From NCBI RefSeq assembly GCF_036227405.1, contig NZ_CP109473.1, forward strand, positions 2,046,001 to 2,110,000: DNA of 64,000 bases. Direction: 5' to 3'. The position numbers and the translations under genes were made by a program. How positions within the stretch are numbered: position 1 is the stretch's first letter; every line of letters begins with the position of its first letter. Below are positions 8,798-17,407 of the stretch, piece after piece. Under the pieces are notes generated by a model, which worked only from the letters and a program-made list of their open reading frames with translations, searched no databases and was not told where the DNA came from. The DNA is from Streptomyces sp. NBC_01460. GTDB lineage: Bacteria; Actinomycetota; Actinomycetes; Streptomycetales; Streptomycetaceae.

Positions 8798-9667
8798 ATG
8801 CCGTTCACGCTCAGCCATGCCGCAGCCGTGCTCCCGGGGATCCGCAGGTCAGGCGCGGGCCGCGGGCCGCTCGTCGCCTCCGCGCTCGTCGCGGGATCGT
8901 TCGCGCCCGACCTCACCTACTACGCCGACACGGTCGTCCCCGGGGCGATGGAGTTCGGCGAGGTGACACACGCCGTGTGGGGGGTGTTCACCGTGGACGT
9001 CCTCATGACCGGCGCCCTGGTGGCACTGTGGCTGATGCTGCGTGAACCGCTCGTCGCCCTGTTGCCCGGCGCGGCGCGGGGCCGCGTGCACGTCTTCCTG
9101 CGGGGACGGCGACGGGAGCCCGGGCGCCCCGTCCTGCGCGAGGCGGCGTGGTTCGTCGTGTCGGCCGTCATCGGCTCGGGCACCCACGTCGTGTGGGACG
9201 CCTTCACCCACCACGACCGGTGGGGCACGGAGCTGATCCCCGTCCTCGGCCGCGGCGTCGGCGGCCACCCCGTCTTCCAGCTCGTGCAGTACGGGAGTTC
9301 GGCCGTGGCGCTGGTGGTCCTGGGCTGGTTCACGTACACGGCTCTGCGGCACACCGGGCCGGTCCCGGCGCCCGAGTGCGTGCCGGTGCTGGGCCGTGCC
9401 GAACGCCGGTGCGCGTGCGCGGTCCTCGCCCTGTGCGTCGTGCTGGGTGCCGTCCACCGGTGCGCCCGCTGGTACGCCTATGTCGGGCACATCGACACGC
9501 CCCTCGACATCATCCCGACGGCGTGCTTCGGCGCCGGGGCGGGCCTGGCGGCGGGCCTCGTGCTGTACGGGGTGTGGATGCGGCTGCTGCGGAAGCCGTC
9601 GGGCTCCCGGCCGCCGGAGGGGCCCCGCGCGGCGGACACCGCACGGACCCGCCCTGCCGGCCGCTGA
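8798..9667 (+). CDS. DUF4184 family membrane protein
   Basis: 289 residues. Begins MPFTLSHAAAVLPG and continues with several hydrophobic segments, together with conserved His/Asp motifs (DLTYYAD, GSGTHVVWDAFTHHDRWG). This pattern matches the DUF4184 membrane family, which resembles membrane metal-dependent hydrolases of the YdjM/LexA-regulated type; the function is unknown. The ATG at 8798 fits the family start, although the frame stays open far upstream. The stop codon lies in the loop of the following terminator. Confidence 0.8.
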   Translation: MPFTLSHAAAVLPGIRRSGAGRGPLVASALVAGSFAPDLTYYADTVVPGAMEFGEVTHAVWGVFTVDVLMTGALVALWLMLREPLVALLPGAARGRVHVFLRGRRREPGRPVLREAAWFVVSAVIGSGTHVVWDAFTHHDRWGTELIPVLGRGVGGHPVFQLVQYGSSAVALVVLGWFTYTALRHTGPVPAPECVPVLGRAERRCACAVLALCVVLGAVHRCARWYAYVGHIDTPLDIIPTACFGAGAGLAAGLVLYGVWMRLLRKPSGSRPPEGPRAADTARTRPAGR

Positions 9668-9679
9668 GGCCGGCAGGGC
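9651..9679. terminator. Perfect 12-bp hairpin between convergent genes
   Basis: GCCCTGCCGGCC and GGCCGGCAGGGC pair perfectly around a 5-base loop that contains the TGA stop of the DUF4184 gene. It also lies just after the polA stop on the other strand. Confidence 0.85.
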
Positions 9680-9692
9680 GCCGGGCACACTC

Positions 9693-12404
9693 CTAGTGGG
9701 CGGCCGTCTCCCAGTCCTTGCCGACGCCGACCGAGACGTCGAGCGGCGCACGGAGCTCGACCGCCGTGGACATCTCCCGGCGCAGGATCTCCTCGACCTG
9801 CTTCCGCTCGCCCTCCGCGATCTCCAGGACGATTTCGTCGTGGACCTGGAGCAGCATGCGTGACGTCAGCTCCGCCTCCGCCAGCGCACGGTCCACCTTG
9901 AGCATCGCGACCTTCACGATGTCGGCGGCCGTCCCCTGGATCGGCGCGTTGAGCGCCATCCGCTCGGCGGCCTCGCGCCGCTGGCGGTTGTCGCTGTTGA
10001 GGTCCGGGAGGTAGCGGCGGCGGCCGAGGATCGTCTCCGTGTACCCGGTGGACCTGGCCTCCTCCACGACCCGGTGGAGGTAGTCACGCACCCCGCCGAA
10101 CCGCAGGAAGTAGGTGTCCATCAGGCCGCGCGCCTCGCCGGCCTCGATGTTCAGCTGCTGGGAGAGGCCGAACGCGGAGAGCCCGTAGGCCAGTCCGTAC
10201 GACATCGCCTTGATCTTGCGGCGCATCTCGGCGTCGACGGCCGTCTTCTCCACGCCGAACACCTGCGAGGCGACCGTCGTGTGCAGGTCCTCCCCGGAGG
10301 TGAACGCCTCGATGAGACCGGCGTCCTCGGAGAGGTGCGCCATCACCCGCAGCTCGATCTGGCTGTAGTCGGCCGTCATCAGCGTCTCGAAGCCCTCGCC
10401 GACGACGAAGCCCCGGCGGATCGCCCGCCCCTCGTCCGTACGGACGGGGATGTTCTGCAGGTTGGGGTCGGTCGACGAGAGCCGGCCCGTCGCCGCGACC
10501 GTCTGGTTGAACGTGGTGTGGATACGGCCGTCCGCACCGATCGTCTTGACCAGACCCTCGACGGTGACCCGCAGCTTCGCCTGCTCACGGTGGCGCAGCA
10601 TGATGACCGGCAGCTCGTGCTCGGTCTGCGCGGCCAGCCACGCCAGCGCGTCCGCGTCGGTCGTGTAGCCCGTCTTCGTCTTCTTCGTCTTCGGCAGGGC
10701 CAGCTCGCCGAAGAGGACCTCCTGGAGCTGCTTGGGCGAGCCGAGGTTGAACTCACGGCCCACCGCGGCGTACGCCTCCTTCACCGCCTGCTGCACCGCA
10801 CCGGCGAACTGCTGCTCCATGCCCTCCAGATGCGCCCGGTCGGCGGCGATGCCGTGCCGCTCCAGCCGGGCCAGCATGATCGACGTCGGCAGCTCCATGT
10901 CGTACAGCAGCTCGGTGGCACCGACCTCCTTCAGGCGTGCCGTGAAGGCGTCCCCGAGGTCCAGCACGGCACGGGCCTGCGCCATCAGCGCGTCGGCCTC
11001 CGCGCGGTCGTCCGCGCCGAAGGCCAGCTGCCCGTCGGAGGCCGGGGCGGGCGCCAGCTCCCGGCCGAGGTACTCCACGGCCAGCGCGTCCAGGGCGAAG
11101 GAACGGCGGCCCGGCTTGACGAGATAGGCGGCGAGCGCGGTGTCCATCGTGATGCCCTCCAGCCGCCAGCCCTGCTCGGGGAAGACCCGCAGGGCGTTCT
11201 TGGCGTTGTGGAGTACCTTGGGCCGCGCCGGGTCCGCGAGCCAGGCCGCCAGGGCCTGCTCGTCGGCCTCGTCGAGCTCGGCCGGGTCCAGCCAGGCGGC
11301 GGCCCCGTCGGCGGCGGCGAGCGCGACCTCGGTGACCGTGCCCGTGCCCAGCGACCACGTGTCGACGGTCATCACACCGAGCGGCTGCCCGCCGTGGGCC
11401 TCCAGCCACGGGGCGACCTCGCCCGACCCCAGCACCGCACCGTCCAGCTCGATCCCGGCCAGGGGCTCCGGCGGGCCGGCCTCCTCCGCCCCCGGGTCCA
11501 CGGCGAGCAGCCGCTCGCGCAGGCTCGGGTTACGGATCTCCAGGACGTCCAGCACGCCGGTGACGGCCGTGCGGTCGTACGGGGCGCGCTCCAGCTCGGC
11601 CGGGACCTTGGGCAGCTCCACGTCACGGACCATCTCGGTCAGCACACGGTTCATCTTCACCGCGTCCAGGTGGTCCCGGAAGTTCTGGCCGGCCTTGCCC
11701 TTGACCTCGTCGGCCCGCTCGACCAGCTCCGCGAACGAACCGAACTGGTTGATCCACTTCGCCGCCGTCTTCTCCCCCACACCGGGGATGCCCGGGAGGT
11801 TGTCCGACGGGTCACCCCGCAGCGCCGCGAAGTCCGGGTACTGGGCCGGGGTGAGGCCGTACTTCTCCTCGACCTTCTCCGGGGTGAAGCGCGTCAGCTC
11901 CGAGACGCCCTTCGTCGGGTAGAGCACCGTCACGTTGTCCGTGATCAGCTGGAACGAATCCCGGTCACCGGTGACGATCAGCACCTCGAAGCCCGCCGCC
12001 TCGGCCTGCGTCGCCAGCGTCGCGATGACGTCGTCCGCCTCGAAGCCGTCCACCGCGAACCGGTCCGCGTGCATCGCGTCCAGCAGCTCGCCGATCAGCT
12101 CGACCTGCCCCTTGAACTCGTCGGGGGTCTTGGAGCGGTTCGCCTTGTACTCAGGGAACTCCGTCGCGCGCCACGTCTTGCGCGACACGTCGAACGCGAC
12201 CGCGAAATGCGTGGGCGCCTCGTCGCGCAGCGTGTTCGCCAGCATCGACATGAAGCCGTACACGGCATTCGTCGGCTGCCCCGTCGCCGTCGTGAAATTC
12301 TCCGCGGGCAGGGCGAAGAACGCCCGGTACGCCAGGGAGTGCCCGTCCATCAGGAGCAGGCGCGGTCGGTTGTCTGCCGTCTTCTTCGATGCCGTCTCAG
12401 CCAC
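9693..12404 (-). CDS. polA: DNA polymerase I
   Basis: 903 residues from the GTG at 12404 (VAETASKKTADNRPRLLLMDG); the frame is open 18 codons further up, but homologues start here. Domains: 5'-3' exonuclease/FEN (about 15-300), an inactive-looking 3'-5' exonuclease domain (about 320-510) and the family A polymerase domain (about 530-900) with motif A ADYSQIELRVMAHLSED, motif B RRKIKAMSYGLAYG and motif C QVHDEIVLE. In the exonuclease domain the usual DxE metal pair reads DTW (TVDTWSLG), so proofreading is probably lost, as known for other actinobacterial PolA. It serves repair and Okazaki-fragment processing. Confidence 0.96.
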   Translation of the reverse strand: MAETASKKTADNRPRLLLMDGHSLAYRAFFALPAENFTTATGQPTNAVYGFMSMLANTLRDEAPTHFAVAFDVSRKTWRATEFPEYKANRSKTPDEFKGQVELIGELLDAMHADRFAVDGFEADDVIATLATQAEAAGFEVLIVTGDRDSFQLITDNVTVLYPTKGVSELTRFTPEKVEEKYGLTPAQYPDFAALRGDPSDNLPGIPGVGEKTAAKWINQFGSFAELVERADEVKGKAGQNFRDHLDAVKMNRVLTEMVRDVELPKVPAELERAPYDRTAVTGVLDVLEIRNPSLRERLLAVDPGAEEAGPPEPLAGIELDGAVLGSGEVAPWLEAHGGQPLGVMTVDTWSLGTGTVTEVALAAADGAAAWLDPAELDEADEQALAAWLADPARPKVLHNAKNALRVFPEQGWRLEGITMDTALAAYLVKPGRRSFALDALAVEYLGRELAPAPASDGQLAFGADDRAEADALMAQARAVLDLGDAFTARLKEVGATELLYDMELPTSIMLARLERHGIAADRAHLEGMEQQFAGAVQQAVKEAYAAVGREFNLGSPKQLQEVLFGELALPKTKKTKTGYTTDADALAWLAAQTEHELPVIMLRHREQAKLRVTVEGLVKTIGADGRIHTTFNQTVAATGRLSSTDPNLQNIPVRTDEGRAIRRGFVVGEGFETLMTADYSQIELRVMAHLSEDAGLIEAFTSGEDLHTTVASQVFGVEKTAVDAEMRRKIKAMSYGLAYGLSAFGLSQQLNIEAGEARGLMDTYFLRFGGVRDYLHRVVEEARSTGYTETILGRRRYLPDLNSDNRQRREAAERMALNAPIQGTAADIVKVAMLKVDRALAEAELTSRMLLQVHDEIVLEIAEGERKQVEEILRREMSTAVELRAPLDVSVGVGKDWETAAH

Positions 12405-12657
12405 GCCCCCGATCCTGCCACGGACCACCGACAATCCGGACCGGCCACCGCCCCGCACCGCCCCGATCCCCCACTACCACGCCCCCGGGACCGGGCCCGC
12501 GGCCTCCCCGCTTCCCGCGGAGCACCCCGGCACGCGTGCATGACAGGATCGAAAGACAGCAGTGAAGGCGTAAGAAGACGCGACAGGACGCCACGGCACA
12601 CGGACGCGACGCGCGCCCGCCCGCACACAGGCGCCCGCAGGCTCGAAGGGGAGCACC

Positions 12658-14928
12658 ATGGCCACCAAGCCCCCGACCGGTGACCCGGTCCAGGACGCGC
12701 CGCAGATCGACGAGGTCCAGCACTCCGCCGCCGGACTGCCCGCCATCGCCCACACCCTGCGCGCCGCGCAGCAGCAGATGGGCCTCCGGCGCACCGCTCG
12801 GACCCTCCTCAAGGTCAACCAGAAGGACGGCTTCGACTGCCCCGGCTGCGCCTGGCCCGAGGGCGACAAGCGGCACACCGCCGAATTCTGCGAGAACGGC
12901 GCCAAGGCCGTCGCCGAGGAGGCGACCCTGCGCCGCGTCACCCCCGACTTCCTCGCCGCCCACCCCGTCGCCGACCTGGCCGGCCGCAGCGGCTACTGGC
13001 TCGGCCAGCAGGGACGCATCACGCAACCTGTGTATCTGCCCGAGGGCGCCGACCGGTACGAGGCCGTGACCTGGGAGCGCGCCTTCGAGATCGTCGCCGA
13101 GGAGCTCACCGCCCTCGCCTCACCGGACGAGGCGCTCTTCTACACCTCCGGCCGCACCAGCAACGAGGCCGCCTTCCTCCTCCAGCTCCTCGCCCGGGAG
13201 TTCGGCACCAACAACCTGCCCGACTGCTCCAACATGTGCCACGAGTCCTCCGGCTCCGCACTCACCGAGACCATAGGAATAGGCAAGGGCAGCGTCAGCC
13301 TCGAAGACCTCCACCGGGCCGACCTGATCATCGTCGCCGGACAGAACCCCGGCACCAACCACCCCCGGATGCTCTCCGCCCTCGAACAGGCCAAGTCCGC
13401 CGGAGCGAAGATCATCTCGGTGAATCCGCTGCCCGAGGCCGGCCTCGAACGGTTCAAGAATCCCCAGACGGCCCGCGGCATGCTCAAGGGCACCGCCCTC
13501 ACCGACCTCTTCCTCCAGATACGCATCGGCGGCGACCAGGCACTCTTCCGCCTGCTCAACAAGATGATCATCGAGACCGACGGAGCCGTCGACACCGGCT
13601 TCGTCACCGAGCACACCCACGGCTACGAAGCATTCGCCCAGGCCGCCCGCGACGCCGACTGGGACGAGACCCTCACCGCCACCGGCCTCGACCGCGACAC
13701 CATCGAGCAGGCGCTCGCCATGATCCTCGCCTCGGAGCGCACCATCGTCTGTTGGGCCATGGGCCTCACCCAGCACAAGCACTCCGTGCCGACCATCCGC
13801 GAAGTCGTCAACCTCCTCCTCCTGCGCGGCAACATCGGCAGGCCCGGCGCCGGAGTCTGCCCCGTACGCGGCCACTCCAACGTCCAGGGCGACCGCACCA
13901 TGGGCATCTTCGAACGCCCCGCCCCCGCCTTCCTCGACGCCCTCGACCGGGAATTCGGCATCACGTCACCACGCCACCACGGCTACGACGTCGTACGGTC
14001 CATCCAGGCGCTCCGCGACGGCGACGCCAAGGTCTTCTTCGCCATGGGCGGCAACTTCGTCGGCGCCACCCCCGACACCGCCGTCACCGAAGCCGCCATG
14101 CGCCGCGCCCGCCTCACCGTGCACGTCTCCACCAAACTCAACCGCTCGCACGCCGTCACCGGCACCCGCGCCCTGATCCTGCCCACCCTCGGCCGCACCG
14201 ACAAGGACGTCCAGGCCGGCGGGAAACAGTTCGTCACCGTCGAGGACTCCATGGGCATGGTCCACTCCTCCCGCGGCAACCTCACCCCCGCGAGCCCCCA
14301 CCTGCTCTCCGAACCCGCCATCGTCGCCCGCCTCGCCCGCGCCGTCCTCGGACCCGCCTCCACCACCCCCTGGGAGGAGTTCGAGAAGGACTACGGCACG
14401 ATCCGCGACCGCATAGCCCGCGTCGTCCCCGGCTTCGAGGACTTCAACACCCGCGTCGCCCGCCCCGGCGGCTTCACCCTCCCCCACGCCCCCCGCGACG
14501 AACGCCGCTTCCCCACCGCCACCGGCAAAGCCAACTTCACCGCCGCGCCCGTCGAGTACCCCGAACTCCCCGCAGGCCGGCTGCTGCTCCAGACCCTGCG
14601 CTCCCACGACCAGTACAACACCACGATCTACGGCCTCGACGACCGCTACCGCGGCATCAAGGGCGGCCGCCGCATCGTCATGGTCAACCCCGAGGACGCC
14701 CACGCCCTCGGCCTCGCCGACGGCTCCTACACCGACCTCGTCAGCGAATGGAAGGACGGCGTCGAACGCCGCGCCCCCGGCTTCCGCGTCGTCCACTACC
14801 CCACCGCCCGGGGCTGCGCCGCCGCGTACTACCCGGAGACCAACGTCCTCGTCCCCCTCGACGCCACCGCGGACACCAGCAACACCCCGGCCAGCAAGTC
14901 GGTCGTCGTCCGCTTCGAGACCACCTGA
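12658..14928 (+). CDS. FdhF/YdeP family molybdopterin oxidoreductase
   Basis: 756 residues, the normal length of the YdeP/FdhF-like family. The N-terminus has the Cys-containing segment FDCPGCAWPEGDK typical of this family, then the molybdopterin-binding core (LFYTSGRTSNEAAFLLQL, NNLPDCSNMCHESSG, IVAGQNPGTNHPRML) and a C-terminal dinucleotide-binding domain. No selenocysteine signal and no partner electron-transfer subunit or FdhD gene is nearby. The physiological substrate is not known; formate dehydrogenase is only one possibility. A ribosome site (AAGGGGAG) precedes the ATG. It is followed by a thioesterase gene after 80 bases. Confidence 0.9.
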   Translation: MATKPPTGDPVQDAPQIDEVQHSAAGLPAIAHTLRAAQQQMGLRRTARTLLKVNQKDGFDCPGCAWPEGDKRHTAEFCENGAKAVAEEATLRRVTPDFLAAHPVADLAGRSGYWLGQQGRITQPVYLPEGADRYEAVTWERAFEIVAEELTALASPDEALFYTSGRTSNEAAFLLQLLAREFGTNNLPDCSNMCHESSGSALTETIGIGKGSVSLEDLHRADLIIVAGQNPGTNHPRMLSALEQAKSAGAKIISVNPLPEAGLERFKNPQTARGMLKGTALTDLFLQIRIGGDQALFRLLNKMIIETDGAVDTGFVTEHTHGYEAFAQAARDADWDETLTATGLDRDTIEQALAMILASERTIVCWAMGLTQHKHSVPTIREVVNLLLLRGNIGRPGAGVCPVRGHSNVQGDRTMGIFERPAPAFLDALDREFGITSPRHHGYDVVRSIQALRDGDAKVFFAMGGNFVGATPDTAVTEAAMRRARLTVHVSTKLNRSHAVTGTRALILPTLGRTDKDVQAGGKQFVTVEDSMGMVHSSRGNLTPASPHLLSEPAIVARLARAVLGPASTTPWEEFEKDYGTIRDRIARVVPGFEDFNTRVARPGGFTLPHAPRDERRFPTATGKANFTAAPVEYPELPAGRLLLQTLRSHDQYNTTIYGLDDRYRGIKGGRRIVMVNPEDAHALGLADGSYTDLVSEWKDGVERRAPGFRVVHYPTARGCAAAYYPETNVLVPLDATADTSNTPASKSVVVRFETT

Positions 14929-15008
14929 GCACTAAGCGCACGCTCAGCCGTCTGATAAGAACAGTGCACACAGCAACGAACGACCGCACACGATCGGAGC
15001 CGGACCCC

Positions 15009-15479
15009 ATGGGCGAGCACACCGCACCCACGTTCCCGCAGGAGATCATCGACGAGTACGCGGCACTCGGCGTCGACCTCCCGGCACTCTTCTCCGCCGG
15101 ACACCTCGGCGAACGCATGGGCGTCACGATCGTCGAGGCCTCCGCCGACCGCGTCGTGGGCACCATGCCCGTCGAGGGCAACACCCAGCCCTACGGACTG
15201 CTCCACGGCGGCGCCTCCGCCGTCCTCGCCGAGACCCTGGGCTCCATCGGCTCCATGCTCCACGGCGGCGCCACCAAGATCGCCGTCGGCGTCGACCTGA
15301 ACTGCACCCACCACCGCGGCGCCCGCAGCGGCCTCGTCACCGGCACCGCCACCCCCGTCCACCGCGGCCGCTCCACCGCCACGTACGAGATCGTCATCAC
15401 GGACGAGCACGACAAGCGGGTCTGCACCGCCCGCCTCACCTGCCTGCTCCGCGACGCCGCCGGCCCCGCCGGAGGCTGA
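15009..15479 (+). CDS. Hotdog-fold thioesterase (PaaI-like)
   Basis: 156 residues. The hotdog signature GLLHGGASAVLAETLGSIGS is present with the adjacent central helix, and the protein has the size of PaaI/EntH-type acyl-CoA thioesterases. It would hydrolyse an aryl- or acyl-CoA thioester; the substrate cannot be told. The nearest downstream element is a terminator, so it may share transcription with the molybdoenzyme upstream or stand alone. Confidence 0.88.
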   Translation: MGEHTAPTFPQEIIDEYAALGVDLPALFSAGHLGERMGVTIVEASADRVVGTMPVEGNTQPYGLLHGGASAVLAETLGSIGSMLHGGATKIAVGVDLNCTHHRGARSGLVTGTATPVHRGRSTATYEIVITDEHDKRVCTARLTCLLRDAAGPAGG

Positions 15480-15500
15480 CCACCCCGCCCAACACCCCAC

Positions 15501-15538
15501 TGCCCGGCCGGAAAGCACACCGCATTCCGGACCGGGCA
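15501..15538 (+). terminator. Hairpin terminator after thioesterase gene
   Basis: TGCCCGG-CCGGAA pairs with TTCCGG-CCGGGCA (one bulged base) around an 11-base loop, 22 bases after the stop codon. Confidence 0.75.
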
Positions 15539-15669
15539 GACCCATATCCGAAACTTTTCACCGAAGTTGACGGACACGCACGGTCAACACCCTTGACCCC
15601 CGCTCCCGTTCCATGAGCCACTTCAACTGCGACACCACCCCCGCGCCGCATCAAACCCTTCGCACGGAT

Positions 15670-15690
15670 GTAACACTGCGTAACACGTGT
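15670..15690. repeat. GTAACAC direct repeat with ACACGTGT palindrome
   Basis: GTAACAC occurs at 15670-15676 and 15680-15686, one helical turn apart, and the second copy runs into an ACACGTGT palindrome ending at 15690. It looks like a regulator-binding site; spacing does not fit the GlnR box (n6) that I tested by eye. Confidence 0.4.
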
Positions 15691-15972
15691 GCAATACACG
15701 CAAAACGCCGCGCGCCCCGGCCCCACCCACCCGGCCGACCACCCCCGCGCCCGTTGCGCCCCGATTCGCGCGACAGCACCAAGATCACCCCAAGCCCCTT
15801 AGCAGAGCTGCGGGTTCTCACCATGCGGTCATCTCACCGCCCGGGCAAATGCCCTACATCTCCACACTGCGGCCAACAAGTCTTCCCCACGGCATAACAA
15901 GACAGTCACATCATCACCGGACCCATCCCGCACCCCCTCACCTGCCCATAGAGTCACGGCCAGTCACCGCGC

Positions 15973-16022
15973 CGCCGGGCGTGTCTGCTGCACGGCCCTG
16001 TATCCACCAGTACAGCCCGGCG
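15973..16022 (+). promoter_or_regulatory. Leader stem-loop before livK
   Basis: A perfect 8-bp stem (15973-15980 with 16015-16022) encloses 34 bases that contain a second stem CTGTA/TACAG. It lies 50 bases before the livK start, so it may be part of the mRNA leader. Confidence 0.4.
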
Positions 16023-16072
16023 TAGTCACGGCACCTCACGCAGAGGAGGCCGCGCCAGGGAAAGGACCTTTC

Positions 16073-17308
16073 GTGCGACACCGTTCTTTGATCATCCTCA
16101 CCACCGTGCTCACCACCGGTGCACTCACCCTCACCGCCTGCGGATCGCGCGACGACGACAGCAAGGACAAGAGCGCCAGCGGCGGCAAGACCACCGTCGT
16201 CATCGGTGTCGACGCCCCGCTCACCGGCTCCCTCTCCGCACTCGGCCAGGGCATCAAGAACTCCGTGGACCTCGCGGCCAAGACCGCGAACAAGAACAAC
16301 GAGGTCCCCGGCATCGAGTTCAAGATCGAAGGCCTCGACGACCAGGCCGTCCCCGCCTCCGGACAGGCCAACGCCACCAAGCTCGTCGGCATGAAGGAAG
16401 TCCTCGGAGCCGTCGGCCCCCTCAACTCCGGCGTCGCCCAGTCCATGCAGGGCGTCTTCGAGAAGGCCGGCCTCGCCCAGGTCTCCCCCGCCAACACCAA
16501 CCCCGCCCTCAGCCAGGGCGACAACTGGGGCAAGGGCGACTCCAAGCGCGTCTTCAAGACGTACTTCCGCACCTGCGCCACCGACGTCGTCCAGGGCAAG
16601 TTCGCCGCCCAGTACCTGTTCAACGACGCCAAGAAGAAGAAGGTCTACGTCGTCGACGACAAGCAGACCTACGGCGCCGGCCTCGCCGCGATCTTCTCCG
16701 CGGAATTCAAGCGCCTCGGCGGCAAGGTCGTCGGCACCGACCACGTCACGGTGAAGGAGACCGACTTCTCCAGCACCGCCGACAAGGTCAAGAGCTCCGG
16801 CGCCGACTCCGTCTACTACGGCGGCCAGTACCCCGAGGGCGGCCTGCTCTCCGACCAGATCAAGAAGACCGGCGCCAAGATCCCCACCATGGGCGGCGAC
16901 GGCATCTACGACCCCGCCTTCATCAGCGCCTCCGGTGAGGCCAACGACGGCGACTACGCCACCTCCGTCGGCTACCCCGTCGAGGCCCTCCCGACCGCCA
17001 AGCAGTTCATCGCGGACTACAAGGCCGGCGGCTACAAGGACCCCTTCGCCGCATACGGCGGCTACTCCTACGACGCCGGCTGGGCCATCATCCAGGCCGT
17101 CAAGGCCGTCGTCGCCGAGAACGACGGCAAGCTCCCCGAGGACGCCCGCGCCAAGGTCACCGAGGCCATGGCCAAGGTCTCCTTCGACGGCGTGACCGGC
17201 AAGGTCTCCTTCGACGAGTTCGGTGACACCACCAACAAGCAGCTCACCGTCTACGAGGTCCAGAAGGGCGCCTGGAAGGACGTCAAGAGCGCCACGTTCG
17301 AGGACTGA
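16073..17308 (+). CDS. livK: Branched-chain amino acid ABC transporter, substrate-binding lipoprotein
   Basis: 411 residues. A lipoprotein signal with lipobox LTAC (Cys23) is followed by the periplasmic-binding-protein type 1 fold of the Leu/Ile/Val receptor family (VVIGVDAPLTGSLSALGQG, YVVDDKQTYGAGLAAIF, TMGGDGIYDPAFI). It captures branched-chain amino acids or related ligands outside the membrane and hands them to LivHM. The GTG start is preceded by GGGAAAGGACC; the ribosome site lies within the small palindrome GAAAGG-A-CCTTTC. A strong hairpin separates it from the permease genes, as expected for a binding protein needed in excess. Confidence 0.95.
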   Translation: MRHRSLIILTTVLTTGALTLTACGSRDDDSKDKSASGGKTTVVIGVDAPLTGSLSALGQGIKNSVDLAAKTANKNNEVPGIEFKIEGLDDQAVPASGQANATKLVGMKEVLGAVGPLNSGVAQSMQGVFEKAGLAQVSPANTNPALSQGDNWGKGDSKRVFKTYFRTCATDVVQGKFAAQYLFNDAKKKKVYVVDDKQTYGAGLAAIFSAEFKRLGGKVVGTDHVTVKETDFSSTADKVKSSGADSVYYGGQYPEGGLLSDQIKKTGAKIPTMGGDGIYDPAFISASGEANDGDYATSVGYPVEALPTAKQFIADYKAGGYKDPFAAYGGYSYDAGWAIIQAVKAVVAENDGKLPEDARAKVTEAMAKVSFDGVTGKVSFDEFGDTTNKQLTVYEVQKGAWKDVKSATFED

Positions 17309-17340
17309 TCACCCAGCACACCCACAGCACATGCTCCTGA

Positions 17341-17373
17341 CCGCGCGAGGGCGCAAACAGCGCCCTCGCGCGG
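17341..17373 (+). terminator. Intra-operon hairpin between livK and livH
   Basis: Perfect 14-bp stem CCGCGCGAGGGCGC/GCGCCCTCGCGCGG with loop AAACA, 32 bases after the livK stop. Probably a partial terminator or an RNA-stabilising element that raises livK over livHMGF. Confidence 0.8.
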
Positions 17374-17407
17374 TGTCATATCCGACAAGCTCATCGGAGG
17401 CACTGCG

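Larger units (their letters stand above)
15480..16072. other. Long regulatory region upstream of the liv operon
   Basis: 593 bases without a convincing gene. After the terminator the strand becomes C/A-rich. It contains two GTAACAC copies 10 bases apart (15670, 15680) next to an ACACGTGT palindrome, four copies of AGTCAC (15904, 15952, 15962, 16024) and an 8-bp stem CGCCGGGC/GCCCGGCG (15973-16022). No promoter could be assigned with confidence. Confidence 0.6.

Noticed and set aside
15670..15690. GlnR box upstream of livK
   Set aside because: GTAAC elements are present but spacing is 5 rather than 6 and the second half-site does not match GaAAc.
15613..16025. Short plus-strand frames between the thioesterase gene and livK
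   Set aside because: Pro/His/Thr-rich products without ribosome sites; composition follows the C-rich strand rather than codon structure.
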